From Haloquadratum walsbyi J07HQW1 (lineage in GTDB: Archaea; Halobacteriota; Halobacteria; Halobacteriales; Haloferacaceae): a stretch of 64,000 bases of DNA. A program made the position numbers and the translations under genes. Shown here in pieces: positions 39,209 through 48,230 of the stretch. Each line of letters opens with the position of its first letter. Positions within the stretch are counted from its first letter, which is position 1. The stretch spans positions 1,959,069 to 2,023,068 of the forward strand of contig KE356560.1 in the NCBI GenBank assembly GCA_000415965.1. The letters run 5' to 3'. The notes below the pieces were generated by a model. That model saw nothing but the letters and a program-made list of their open reading frames with translations, had not been told where the DNA came from and ran no database searches.

Positions 39209-39402
39209 GTGCCTGGGGATTCACATTGACTCCAAGGCGGTTCATAACAGTTGTTGTGACTGTAATTTCTGTCTCGGAAGTTGCAACCGAACGCGTCACC
39301 GGGCGTTCCAGGTGAAGTAAATCTGAGCGTGAGTGTGGATATGGATGTGGATGTGGGTTCGGAGAGACACAGTGGTCAGATTGTCACCGACTGATAAGTT
39401 CT
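39209..39402 (-). repeat. R1 dispersed repeat next to an R2 fragment
   Basis: R1 on the minus strand runs from about 39402 (CTTATCAGTCGGTGACAATC) to 39240, with the variable CACATCCACATCCATATCCAC tract and the end ACAGAAATTACAGTCACAACAA. Adjacent at 39209-39235 is GCCTGGGGATTCACATTGAC, similar to the left part of R2. The gap 39141-39510 holds no gene. Confidence 0.6.
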
Positions 39403-39510
39403 GATACTGATACTGATACCGATATTTGATTGCTGATTAACAGACGAATTGACGATGCTATCGTGAAGATACAACAGTCTGAAACAACACAATCAACATC
39501 AGCAGCAATA

Positions 39511-40584
39511 TTAATCAGCGCTCGTTGGACGCCGATGATACGGTTCCTCAGCAATTCGCGTGCGAAGTCGCTTCAGAACATCACGGTCAGTCGTGCCTGA
39601 CATTTCTTCAACGACTGCAAATACTTCTTCGCGGGAGACTTTCACATCTGTCTCAGAAAGAGCATCCTCAGGGCGTGAGAGAAGTTCACGAAGGGTGCCA
39701 ACGGCTAATAAAAATGGGATTGCCCATGCTTCGAGTGTGTTTCCATCTCGAAGTGGGATTGTTTCAAGATATGTCTGGGCATCATCAAGAAACGAGCCAG
39801 CAAGTGACGCCGTCCGTCGAACAACGGTCGCCGCACCAGCCTCATATTCAGGATCAACGAGTTCGTCCTGTGGGACATCCTCATCGTCAAGCCACTCTGC
39901 TGGGAGATAGATATTATCCTCGTCGGTGTAATCATCATAGACATCCTTTGAGACATTCACCAACTGTAGGAGTAGTCCAAATTCCTCTGCTGTCTCATAA
40001 AGTCGTCGTCGTCGCTCTGAGGCGACTCCACCTCGTGTGAGGAGATTCGTAATCAGATTTCCAACCGTTCCTGCCGCATAATAACAGTATTCTTCAAGTT
40101 CCTCACGCGTTTGGATGCGAAGTCCGCCAACGTCGGAATATCGATCAACAAAGGTAGTCATTCCCTGGACAAGTTCCCTTGCTGGTGGGATGATGGCTTT
40201 TTGAACCTCGTCAGGAAGTCCCCCGAACGTACGAAGAACACGAGGTGCATTGCGAACAACAGTCCAGTCATCATCTAACTCGCCTGCAGGGAGATGCGGT
40301 TCAACAGCAGACGCAAAAGTAGCGGCGTCTGTCTCATTGTCTGGGTCAAGCGCCGCATCGTACATTTCAAGCAGTTCCGCTTGCGTTTCTGATGAGATGT
40401 GTGAGGCATCCTCGATTGTGTCTGCAATCCGACAAACAAGGTAGCCAAGACAAATATACGACGACATCGGTTCTTCAAGAACGTCGACGGTAAGTGCAAA
40501 AGTCCGTGAGACGCCCTGCACTGACCGATGGCACCAACTTAAATCAGCCTGGTCGACTCTCGGATGGTCATCCTGCTGAGACAT
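39511..40584 (-). CDS. Squalene synthase / phytoene synthase family protein
   Basis: 357 residues. SRTFALTVDVLEEPMSSYIC with the first Asp-rich motif DTIED (55-59) and the second segment QLVNVSKDVYDDYTDEDNIYLP are diagnostic of trans-isoprenyl head-to-head synthases. The motif spacing is closer to the squalene synthase branch than to CrtB, so it likely joins two farnesyl diphosphates; phytoene synthesis is the alternative. Squalene supports neutral lipids in haloarchaeal membranes. Confidence 0.85.
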   Translation of the reverse strand: MSQQDDHPRVDQADLSWCHRSVQGVSRTFALTVDVLEEPMSSYICLGYLVCRIADTIEDASHISSETQAELLEMYDAALDPDNETDAATFASAVEPHLPAGELDDDWTVVRNAPRVLRTFGGLPDEVQKAIIPPARELVQGMTTFVDRYSDVGGLRIQTREELEEYCYYAAGTVGNLITNLLTRGGVASERRRRLYETAEEFGLLLQLVNVSKDVYDDYTDEDNIYLPAEWLDDEDVPQDELVDPEYEAGAATVVRRTASLAGSFLDDAQTYLETIPLRDGNTLEAWAIPFLLAVGTLRELLSRPEDALSETDVKVSREEVFAVVEEMSGTTDRDVLKRLRTRIAEEPYHRRPTSAD

Positions 40585-40884
40585 TCGGGGTACTATGCTA
40601 CTACGAAGTAAGGATTAAAAAGGTTCGCGGGAAGCGATTCCATTTAATGAGGACAACCAACCGCTGAGGAGCGTGAGATAGTTCATTGAAGTATAATGTG
40701 CCCTCAGGTCATATCTTACCGTGACATGATCCAGAATTCATATTCATATTGATATTGCGACTGAGGGGGTGAGCATGCACATGGGTAGTATTGGATATGT
40801 CTCAGTAATAGTAATAGTAATATCGGATGAACTGTTCATTACACGGCCGGTAGATACGACTGTCTTGATATCTAATAAGATGAT
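40585..40884. other. Intergenic stretch
   Basis: Holds a short AGTAAT microsatellite (about 40803-40822) and no gene or R1/R2 copy. Confidence 0.3.
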
Positions 40885-41166
40885 ATGTCTGCACATGAGA
40901 CAGAAGCCGATGGCATTGTTGCACGATATCGCGAGACTGAGACCGAGCGCGTACTTGAATTCGAGTCAGAAACCGGTGGACAGACAGCCGCGGTTGCACA
41001 GAATCTGGAGGGATATGCAATGTTGAAAGTGAGACCAAACGCAAATGGTGATGAATTAGAGCGATATTATGGCTTTGATATGGCACTTGATCACGCCGCA
41101 GAACTCCTCAATGTCAATGTTCATGAACTTCCAATTCCCGAACCTGCGTCGGATATGGGAATGTAA
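40885..41166 (+). CDS. Small conserved haloarchaeal protein (DUF7111-like)
   Basis: 93 residues. IVARYRETETERVLEFESETGGQTAAVAQNLEGYAMLKVRP reads as a small acidic beta-rich domain, followed by a helix (MALDHAAELLNVNV) and a PEPASDMGM tail. Resembles short haloarchaeal proteins of unknown function. No motif of catalysis. Confidence 0.7.
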   Translation: MSAHETEADGIVARYRETETERVLEFESETGGQTAAVAQNLEGYAMLKVRPNANGDELERYYGFDMALDHAAELLNVNVHELPIPEPASDMGM

Positions 41167-41169
41167 TTT

Positions 41170-41216
41170 CTGTTCGTATTCGTGTTCGTGTTCGTGTCGT
41201 GCTCGTGCTCGCATCT
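41170..41216 (+). repeat. GTTCGT-type microsatellite
   Basis: About eight imperfect tandem units of GTTCGT/GCTCGT immediately after the DUF7111-like stop codon. No coding role. Short arrays of six-base units recur across the window. Confidence 0.6.
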
Positions 41217-41429
41217 GTATTCTATGAGCAACTGCGGGTCAGAGACAGCATATCTGATAAACCATGTATCAAATTGGGTGATTGACTCACAGATCCTCGA
41301 TGACGACTGATTGTGAGTATCGTATGAGAGAAATCTGATCTTCTCTCTTTTTTTATGAGTGAGTAATTGTTTTTGAACGCCGCACGGTGGTCAGTTCCAC
41401 CGTTTGATACCCACACAGTGAGAGATTCG

Positions 41430-42128
41430 TCATTCGCGTCGCCAGTAAAATCGCGGTCCAAACACGAGATAGGCAAGTGATAAAAACAATAATCCAAAGG
41501 CGAACCCCTCCCCGAGTGTCCCGACAATACGATGCCCAAACGGTCCGCTCAATCCAATAGCCGCTGTTTGGACGGACCCCATCACGATCGCATCTTGTGC
41601 ATGGAGGTCGGGATACGTAATCGGTGCAAGCATAAGCACCGTCAAGATTGCCACCAAAGCAGACAGAATCACTGCATTCGTGAATCCGGCAAGCACACTT
41701 GCAGCAAGGATTGTCGCTGCTAGTGTCGTCTGGACACCCTCAGTTTCATCGCTTGCACTATCATAGGCGGTATAGAGACCAAGTCGTGTGACTGCGGCGG
41801 CGACAAACAGTGCCGTACCACCAAGAGCAAGCCCCCACCAGTTTGATTGATGCCACACGTCGAGAATCACTACCGCGGCTACTGCTGCCGGTGCAACACC
41901 AAATGAAGCGACATCTGCGAGTGAGTCAAGATATTCGCCAACAGCCGTTCCTCCACGACGTCGGGCGATGACCCCATCGAGCGCATCGGCAATCGCTGCG
42001 AGCAGAATAAGCCGCGCTGCAAGTGTAATATCCACTGTTGCGGCTATTGTGGCGAGAAATCCAACAGCGGCATTAGCGATAGTCACGACGTCGGCGAGTC
42101 CGATCCGGCCGACGAACCGTGGTCTCAT
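41430..42128 (-). CDS. pssA: CDP-alcohol phosphatidyltransferase (archaetidylserine synthase-like)
   Basis: 232 residues with about eight membrane segments. The catalytic motif D-x2-D-G-x2-A-R-x7-G-x3-D-x3-D is intact at residues 48-72 (ADALDGVIAR...GEYLDSLAD). It transfers an alcohol such as serine to a CDP-activated archaeal lipid in the cell membrane. Haloarchaeal genes of this size and motif are usually called pssA; the exact acceptor is inferred. Confidence 0.88.
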   Translation of the reverse strand: MRPRFVGRIGLADVVTIANAAVGFLATIAATVDITLAARLILLAAIADALDGVIARRRGGTAVGEYLDSLADVASFGVAPAAVAAVVILDVWHQSNWWGLALGGTALFVAAAVTRLGLYTAYDSASDETEGVQTTLAATILAASVLAGFTNAVILSALVAILTVLMLAPITYPDLHAQDAIVMGSVQTAAIGLSGPFGHRIVGTLGEGFAFGLLFLSLAYLVFGPRFYWRRE

Positions 42129-42421
42129 ACTCTCAGCAATTCAGAGGACCAATTTACCTCTTTACATCTGTCTATTCGATATCATCGTATCATGAACTCA
42201 AAACCAATGTCAACGAAAGATACGTTCCACGGACAGTCGGCTGTGGAGAATCGATGACTCAACGAATGGACTGTCTCAGCTTCATTGGATGCTCAAGAAG
42301 AATCACTGCAGAGGGCGATAGTATCGATAACTGACAGACAACGCCGTCATTGGGCAGCGTATAATTATCATTAAATATCCTTACGAATAACTGATATACC
42401 GCTTGCGCGTGGAAAACAGAT

Positions 42422-42898
42422 ATGAATAATAAGGCGGTGAGCAGTGCGGATAGTCCATCGCGCCGACAGGTTCTCACTTCAGTTGGCACTGGTTTTAGCG
42501 CTCTTGTGACAACGAGCATAGCTGGCTGTCTTGGTGGAAGCTCTGAACCTGGAAGCGGTGATGCATATGATGTTGGCATGACAGCGATTGCGTATACACC
42601 ACAGGAAATTACGATTACAGCAGGTGAAAGCGTTGTGTGGCAGAATACAAGTTCCCGTGGTCACACCGTAACAGCGTATGAGTCAGGAATTCCTGATGCA
42701 GCATCATATTTTGCAACTGGTGGATACGAAACCGAGGATGCTGCTCGCGAGGCGTTTCGGAATGATCTCGGTGGATTAATCGATGGCGGTGAGACCTGGG
42801 AATACACCTTCGAGATACCAGGGACGTATGAATATCTCTGTATCCCACATGAACAACAGGGCATGATTGGAACTGTTATTGTCGAGCCTGCTGAGTGA
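42422..42898 (+). CDS. Halocyanin-like blue copper lipoprotein
   Basis: 158 residues. A Tat signal (SRRQVL) and a lipobox (SIAGC, Cys36) mark an exported lipoprotein anchored outside the membrane. Copper ligands are His81 (RGHTV), Cys140, His143 and Met148 (YLCIPHEQQGM), a complete type 1 copper site. It carries electrons in respiration. A Gly/Ser linker follows the lipid-anchored Cys. Confidence 0.92.
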   Translation: MNNKAVSSADSPSRRQVLTSVGTGFSALVTTSIAGCLGGSSEPGSGDAYDVGMTAIAYTPQEITITAGESVVWQNTSSRGHTVTAYESGIPDAASYFATGGYETEDAAREAFRNDLGGLIDGGETWEYTFEIPGTYEYLCIPHEQQGMIGTVIVEPAE

Positions 42899-42967
42899 CT
42901 TGTTAAAACCGAGAAAGAACAGCTATTCAATCTGGACCCTCACAGCATTACTGAGGAGACAGGTGTG

Positions 42968-43606
42968 TTATTCGACTGCGACGTCCGTTTCGCCAACGTC
43001 AACCGCGGCAGCCTCCTCAGCAGCAACCTCTTCTGGACGAGCCTCAAGTGTTAGCTTCTTCACCTCAACACGACGAAGTGGATAGATCGTCTTCGCCTCA
43101 CCGTAGATTGCAGAGGATAGTTGTCCCTCAATTGCGGCATCAATCAGATCCGCAAACGTGCGTTCATCAGCAGCGTCCTCGACGAGGTCAATCATAACGC
43201 GTCGAATTGCCTGTTCTTGGCTTCGGTCAGCTTTCTTTGTCGTGAATGCAACTGGTTGGAGTTGGACACGGTAATCATCTGTCGTGCGGACAGTAATCGC
43301 AGCATCAATCTTCGATGCACCGCGTCGAATAAGACTTCGCAGATAATCGCGTGCAAGTTCGTGTTTGATAAACTCCGTATATGCTGCATCACTCGTGACG
43401 TCGTTTACTTTGAATGTGAGTTTCGTGTTGTTCTCACCTTGGTCACCGGTGATATCACCAAGTGTGACCTCGACTGTTCGTCCATATATTTTCTCAGGGT
43501 CGTCTGCAAAGGTCGACCCAAGTTCACTGCGGTCAAATTGCTCTGGAGCAATTATGCTATACCATCGGTCGCTACTCTTCTGTTTTGAAACTGATCGTTC
43601 ACTCAT
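42968..43606 (-). CDS. rps3ae: 30S ribosomal protein S3Ae (eS1)
   Basis: 212 residues from the ATG at 43606; the longer frame upstream belongs to the overlap with pcc1. The sequence KQKSSDRWYSIIAPEQFDRSELGSTFADDPEKIYGRTVEV is characteristic, as are IRRGASKIDAAITVRT and the C-terminal KKLTLEARP with an acidic Glu/Ala tail. Last gene of the rps15-recJ-pcc1-rps3ae operon; its start overlaps pcc1 by 8 bp. Confidence 0.96.
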   Translation of the reverse strand: MSERSVSKQKSSDRWYSIIAPEQFDRSELGSTFADDPEKIYGRTVEVTLGDITGDQGENNTKLTFKVNDVTSDAAYTEFIKHELARDYLRSLIRRGASKIDAAITVRTTDDYRVQLQPVAFTTKKADRSQEQAIRRVMIDLVEDAADERTFADLIDAAIEGQLSSAIYGEAKTIYPLRRVEVKKLTLEARPEEVAAEEAAAVDVGETDVAVE

Positions 43607-44165
43607 GTGTTTGAGATGTCTGTGATTGTGATTGTGAATCTGTACAAGTGTGACGACACTGTTCAACTGCGGTGACAACGGCATCTGCCACCGTCAGGTT
43701 GACAATCGTGTCATCGACTGTTGATTGCATCCCACCAGTCGTCTCGCGGGTTATTGTCGTTCGAAGAGTTTCTGCCTCCTCATCAACAGCCATTGTCATC
43801 GATGCAGTGTTGTCTGGTCGTAATGCTGCTGCAACGAGTTCAACATCAGTGTGTGTTGTTGCAAGTTGCGCGGTTCGTGATAGTGCCGTCGAATCTGTCT
43901 CGGCACCCGATCTTGCATCTGTTGACAATGATGACGATGACGACGCCGACACTGGCTCTGAACCAGACGCTGATTGTCGCCTCTGGGTCTGGGTTTTGGT
44001 CGTCTCCATACGTGCGTCATCATCCTCCTCTATTGCATCGTAATCGTATTGCTCATCTGCTCGATGCTCCGTGTTGGTGTCGTTGTCTCTGTGTTCGTGA
44101 TTGATGTCGCTCGTCGGTGTCTTATGCTCCTCTTTTTGATTTTTGTCTGTGGAATTCTCTGTCAT
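43599..44165 (-). CDS. pcc1: KEOPS complex subunit Pcc1 with a long disordered N-terminal extension
   Basis: 188 residues from the ATG at 44165. The C-terminal about 85 residues (THTDVELVAAALRPDNTASMTM to VADAVVTAVEQ) are a normal Pcc1 fold, the dimerising subunit of the complex that makes t6A in tRNA. The first 100 residues are Asp/Glu/Ser/Thr-rich with no predicted fold; ordinary Pcc1 is about 80-90 residues. Ends with a Gln/Ser/Thr tail. Sits between the broken recJ gene (10-bp gap) and rps3ae (8-bp overlap). Confidence 0.88.
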   Translation of the reverse strand: MTENSTDKNQKEEHKTPTSDINHEHRDNDTNTEHRADEQYDYDAIEEDDDARMETTKTQTQRRQSASGSEPVSASSSSSLSTDARSGAETDSTALSRTAQLATTHTDVELVAAALRPDNTASMTMAVDEEAETLRTTITRETTGGMQSTVDDTIVNLTVADAVVTAVEQCRHTCTDSQSQSQTSQTHE

Positions 44166-44175
44166 ATCTCCATCC

Positions 44176-45884
44176 TTATGATTCCTCGCGGGTGAGTTCA
44201 CGGACGATAGCAATAATCTCCGCTGTGGGGATTGTCGAATCAACACGCACAAGTGCTTGATTCGCATTCCCAACCCATCCATGCTGCATGTGAATTAATT
44301 CAGGGGTATCTGCATCATCGCTATCGTCGCCATCAGTATATTCCGCTGGTGTGTCTGTTGTTTCTGTTTCTCTCTGACTGCCAGCGTTATCAACTGCTTC
44401 TTGGAGTAACGGTTGTTCTGAGTGCCTCTGCGACTGCGACCGCATCAACATCAGTCGATGATGACTGCGTATCCGTTGTTGGTTGTGTAGCAACCGCGAC
44501 GACCTCCTTCCCAAGTGCAAGCACAAGGGGTTCAGGCGTTTGATATCTCGATGCAAGCTCCGCGACTGTCAATAACCGTCCCGGGGTCGACGTGTCGTTG
44601 ATCGACTCTGTGGGTTTTGCTGTTCCGGATTCGACGGTATCACTCATCTTATTAGGATTCGGAGCGGTGTCTCGACCCTGGGATTCATTTTCATCCTGAG
44701 TGTAACATCGAAGGACATAGACGCCATCATATCGTCCAGTATGCGCGGTTTCGAGTATGTGATGAACGGCTTGAGCATGCTCACGCCAAGCGGTAAGTGC
44801 TGCATCGTTTGCATCATGACTGATAGCGAGTGCAATAGCAGTTCCCGGACGCTCACGTGAAACCGCACGCAGAACATCTGCGTATCCCTCAATCGTTGTC
44901 ATCGGACCATCTGGTAGATACTGTGGATGAAGAGCCCGTTCAAGCGATATTGCAGTTCCAATTGCCGCTGTCGATGTTTTGATTACATCAATCGTCACTG
45001 CAGAGGCAATCGTTCGCTGATCCTCGGTTGAGAGGTCTATCAATGACATCGCATCAGTGGATCCATCCTGATTGTCAGTGTCATCATTAACATCAACATC
45101 AATATCGATCTCAGCTATCATCGCTCGAGTCGCATCAATATCTCCGCTAAATGATGCATGTATCAATGTCGAGTGAGCGAGCCCATCAACAATATTGCTG
45201 ACAGGAATCCCAACTCCTGGGTGCTGGTCAATCGAGATCGTATCTGTTTTTATGATTGTCTCAAGCAACGCTGTAGCAAACCCGCTTTTGTCCTTCTTCC
45301 GTGATTGCGTCTGGGTTTGCTCCTGTGTCTGCGTGCTAATTACCGACTCAGCCTCGAGTGAGACTCCGGTTGTAACGATACCGCTCACTGCAAGCAGCGT
45401 ATCAGTCGGTGGAATAGTAGTGTCGGCATCTATATCGACATCCTCTCTACTCACATCGCCGGGAGTGTCACTCCCGGACGCAGACGCAGACGCAGACGCA
45501 GACGTCAGACGTAGACGTGGATGCGTGTTGAGACGCACTGAGTGCCTCAGTAACTGCGTACACACTGCGTGTCACCGATTGTTCGACTGGATTAATATTG
45601 ATATCCGCTGCAGGATGCGATAATCCAAGTGCAATACAACAATCATCATCTTGATCCTGATCTTGATCATTAATTGTCGGATCAGCCTGTCCGAACTGGT
45701 CAGCACGGATTTGAAACGGAGTATTCTCTCGACGGAGTGCGCGTGCAAGCAGTCCTGCTGCTGCAATGGGATCACCGTCACTCCGACAGATGACACGAAC
45801 AAATGCTGTATCCGCAAGCGTCGTTGCGACGCTCTCAGCAGAGCCATCAATTGTCGGAATCTTAGTGCGTGTCGATATTGTCAT
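44176..45884 (-). pseudogene. RecJ-like single-stranded DNA exonuclease gene, two frameshifts
   Basis: Three frames in series carry one homologue. Frame one (from 45884) reads FVRVICRSDGDPIAAAGLLARALRR, the haloarchaeal RecJ-like opening, and runs into a GTCTGC repeat where it ends as DVCVCVCVCVRE. Frame two carries HPGVGIPVSNIVDGLAHSTLIHASFSGDIDA and LERALHPQYLP to TPRSS. Frame three completes LIHMQHGWVGNANQALVRVD to the TAA at 44176. Single indels near 45505 (extra G) and about 44400-44430 restore one reading frame. It is the second gene of the rps15 operon. Confidence 0.7.
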
Positions 45885-46070
45885 CGTCGGTGTGGGTTGC
45901 GTTGTGTTAAGTTGAGTCGAGTCGAACTCTGTCAGGGCTACAACTCTACTATGATGATGTGGGCGTCATTACTGGTTGTCCCTGTTATTGTTAGATGAAC
46001 ACACAGTACTCATGAGCCAAGGGATCATCTGATCAGTCCGGGTTCTCGATTTTGATCTTGGATTTCCTGT

Positions 46071-46547
46071 CTATGCCTCTTCTGTGTCGAGTAATTCGAC
46101 AGCGACGTCAAAGCTGTAGGTGAAATCCTCATCGAGTTCGTCACCACGGTAATATGAGACGAGACGACGAATCTTCGACTCGGTGTTTTGAAGCGCACGC
46201 TTGTTCTGCATATCCTGTCCATTTTCATTGACATGTCGTCTGAGTCGAATTGCGCGCTCCATGAGATTTCGAAGATCCTCTGGAAGCTCCGGTTCTGCGT
46301 TATGCTCTTCGAGAATTGTCGTTACCTTCTTATCAGTCGCCAATTTGACATCTGGGATCGGGGTTCCTTTAACGCCTTCATCTCGGAGTTTCATCCCAAT
46401 TTGACTCGGTTCATGTCCTTGCTCTGCAAGTTCGACGACGCGTTCTTCGATTGCTTCAGTATCAACATTGCTCCATTCTGGGGGGTCATCTGCCACCGGC
46501 TTGTCCGAACCGGACGAACCGCGGCGGCGGGTGTGCATTCGTGCCAT
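46071..46547 (-). CDS. rps15: 30S ribosomal protein S15 (uS15)
   Basis: 158 residues. MARMHTRRRGSSGSDKP is the archaeal/eukaryal start, then EQGHEPSQIGMKLRDEGVKGTPIPDV and the C-terminal RIRRLVSYY-like segment (ESKIRRLVSYYRG). Binds 16S rRNA in small-subunit assembly. First gene of the operon leading to recJ-like, pcc1 and rps3ae. Confidence 0.97.
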   Translation of the reverse strand: MARMHTRRRGSSGSDKPVADDPPEWSNVDTEAIEERVVELAEQGHEPSQIGMKLRDEGVKGTPIPDVKLATDKKVTTILEEHNAEPELPEDLRNLMERAIRLRRHVNENGQDMQNKRALQNTESKIRRLVSYYRGDELDEDFTYSFDVAVELLDTEEA

Positions 46548-46654
46548 TGGTGTATCAATCTAAATTGGTCAATATACGGTGATTGGAACGGCACAGACCG
46601 CAGAAAAGCGGTGAAATAAGAGACGAGCGTCAGATACGGCTCTTGTGTCACACT

Positions 46655-46702
46655 TCCGCAATCCCAAGCCGTCTAGAGACGGCAAGTCAGATTTGCGGCC
46701 GT
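46655..46702. other. Nested hairpin between rps15 and tRNA-Ala
   Basis: Outer arms CCGCAA and TTGCGG enclose inner arms GCCGTC and GACGGC with a four-base loop and unpaired bases between. It lies upstream of rps15 on the minus strand and could be in its leader, or belong to an unseen small RNA. It has no matching family known to me. Confidence 0.35.
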
Positions 46703-46732
46703 GCTGTTCCCAATTGAATTACCAGTTGAGCG

Positions 46733-46740
46733 TATAAAAA
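46733..46740 (+). promoter_or_regulatory. Probable TATA box for tRNA-Ala
   Basis: TATAAAAA lies about 90 bp before the mature tRNA 5' end; transcription would start about 25 bp downstream, giving a leader removed by RNase P. A second TATATAA at 46812 is too close to the tRNA to serve. Confidence 0.35.
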
Positions 46741-46826
46741 ACATTGCGACCGACGGATACCGGCGCAACTTGACGTATGAGTCGAAGGGCTTAAGATTGT
46801 AATTAGAGTAGTATATAATGCAGTAA

Positions 46827-46898
46827 GGGCTCGTAGATCAGGGGTAGATCACTCCCTTGGCATGGGAGAGGCCCCGGGTTCAAATCCCGGCGAGTCCA
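46827..46898 (+). tRNA. tRNA-Ala, anticodon GGC
   Basis: A 72-base cloverleaf: acceptor GGGCTCG pairs with CGAGTCC, followed by A; the anticodon arm CTCCC-TTGGCAT-GGGAG shows GGC; and the T arm has GGTTCAAATCC. No intron and no encoded CCA. The genes after it form a defence-like island, and tRNA 3' ends are common integration sites. I found no second copy of its 3' end in the window. Confidence 0.95.
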
Positions 46899-47212
46899 TC
46901 CCGCTCCCGATGTGAGCGTATTCGGCAGACGGCGAAGACTTCTTATATACCATTCACACCATCACTGAGCCGATTTGATGCGGAGTACCGGCAACGGATT
47001 CTCCTGCTATTGGAACCCGTCACCGCGGTCGGATCGGTCACGTCGTGCGATTGCGTATATTTGATTCCAGACCAGAGTCTAAAGGCTTCCTACATCCTAA
47101 CAGTGTATAGCCAGCAAATTGCCGGTTAGCTGAGCCGACCTCCGAGTAGGATTACACCTGGCTTCCGAGGCTGACAGCAGGGTCGCTTCGGTCAGTCAAT
47201 TATCTCCCTGCC
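46899..47212. other. Intergenic stretch after tRNA-Ala
   Basis: Separates the tRNA from the nuclease gene. No hairpin, repeat or ORF of note. Confidence 0.3.
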
Positions 47213-48211
47213 TCATCGATTAGGAGAGACTAAGACGGTTACTGAGGGTTCTTCCCACTCAATATCTTTTTTAAATCCACTCGGATTGTCGATTACTTCC
47301 TCTGGATCATAAATAAAGCACACTAACTCATCGTGATCCTGTTTACGATAGTGATCTTTGTCGATGGCCAACTCCTCCTTGATGTCCTGGGTACCGTGAT
47401 CGGACCTTGCGTGTTTGACCTCAACCAGAATATTCGGCTCCTCTATCAGGAAGTCTATCCGTGGTTGTGTGCCCGCATAGCTGTCAGTATATATTTCAGC
47501 CCTTATGTTATCAAACTCTAATTTTAAAAACGAATGTAGTAGTGACTGGACATCATATTCGTTCTCTATTTCGAACGAATCTGATTTTCCATGCGTATCA
47601 CGTAGCTGTTTCGCCGCTGTATGAAATCGATTACAGATCCGTTCTACCCTTCCTATCGCCGGTACTCGCTCGTTTTCCATTGTCTCTGGATTATGCGCAC
47701 TCACAAAACTGTCTAAGACTTCACCGACCATCGTATCGAACATTTCCAGATTTTCTTCGTCAGTGTACTCACCTTCCTCAAAAGCTGTTGCAATCGGAAT
47801 AGAAGCGGCACCTATGTGATTACGTGAATCGTCGAAACATTGTAAACTAATTACATCTCCTTCGACATGTATGCGAACATACGAAATATCCGTGTTGTCT
47901 GTATCTTTTCCTTCGTACTCACCCTCTGCGGACATGAAACCAGTGCTCGCTTGAATTTTGAGTCCAGAATCCAAGCGCCGTCTAAGTATCTCGTTGACCT
48001 GTTCGAACTTATCGGGTTCCTCAAGATATACTACGGCGTGGTTATTCCATGGAATATCAGCTCCGGAGAGAGTTGTTTTTGATCTCTTTGATTCAATTAT
48101 AAAATATCCATACTTACCTTCCTCATGTCCGATTTGGACCTGTGCGACATCCTCAAAATTAAATTCTCCTCCAGCGTAGGACCTGCGATTCAGTATTTTT
48201 TCTAATTTCAT
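47213..48211 (-). CDS. Restriction endonuclease-like protein with DpnII/MboI-type C-terminal domain
   Basis: 332 residues. The C-terminal 110 residues carry the pattern ENEYDVQSLLHSFLKLEFD, TDSYAGTQPRIDFLIEEPNILVEVKHAR and LVCFIYDPEEVIDNPSGF, matching the REase_DpnII-MboI-like PD-(D/E)xK domain; the Asp of RIDF and Glu-x-Lys of VEVK are the metal and catalytic residues. The N-terminal part is unrecognised. Such domains are usually found in defence proteins. It lies next to tRNA-Ala and upstream elements of McrBC. Confidence 0.75.
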   Translation of the reverse strand: MKLEKILNRRSYAGGEFNFEDVAQVQIGHEEGKYGYFIIESKRSKTTLSGADIPWNNHAVVYLEEPDKFEQVNEILRRRLDSGLKIQASTGFMSAEGEYEGKDTDNTDISYVRIHVEGDVISLQCFDDSRNHIGAASIPIATAFEEGEYTDEENLEMFDTMVGEVLDSFVSAHNPETMENERVPAIGRVERICNRFHTAAKQLRDTHGKSDSFEIENEYDVQSLLHSFLKLEFDNIRAEIYTDSYAGTQPRIDFLIEEPNILVEVKHARSDHGTQDIKEELAIDKDHYRKQDHDELVCFIYDPEEVIDNPSGFKKDIEWEEPSVTVLVSPNR

Positions 48212-48230
48212 CGGTTACCTCGATCTCTGT

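Noticed and set aside
46812-46818. TATATAA as the tRNA promoter
   Set aside because: Only about ten bases before the mature 5' end, so transcription would start inside the tRNA.
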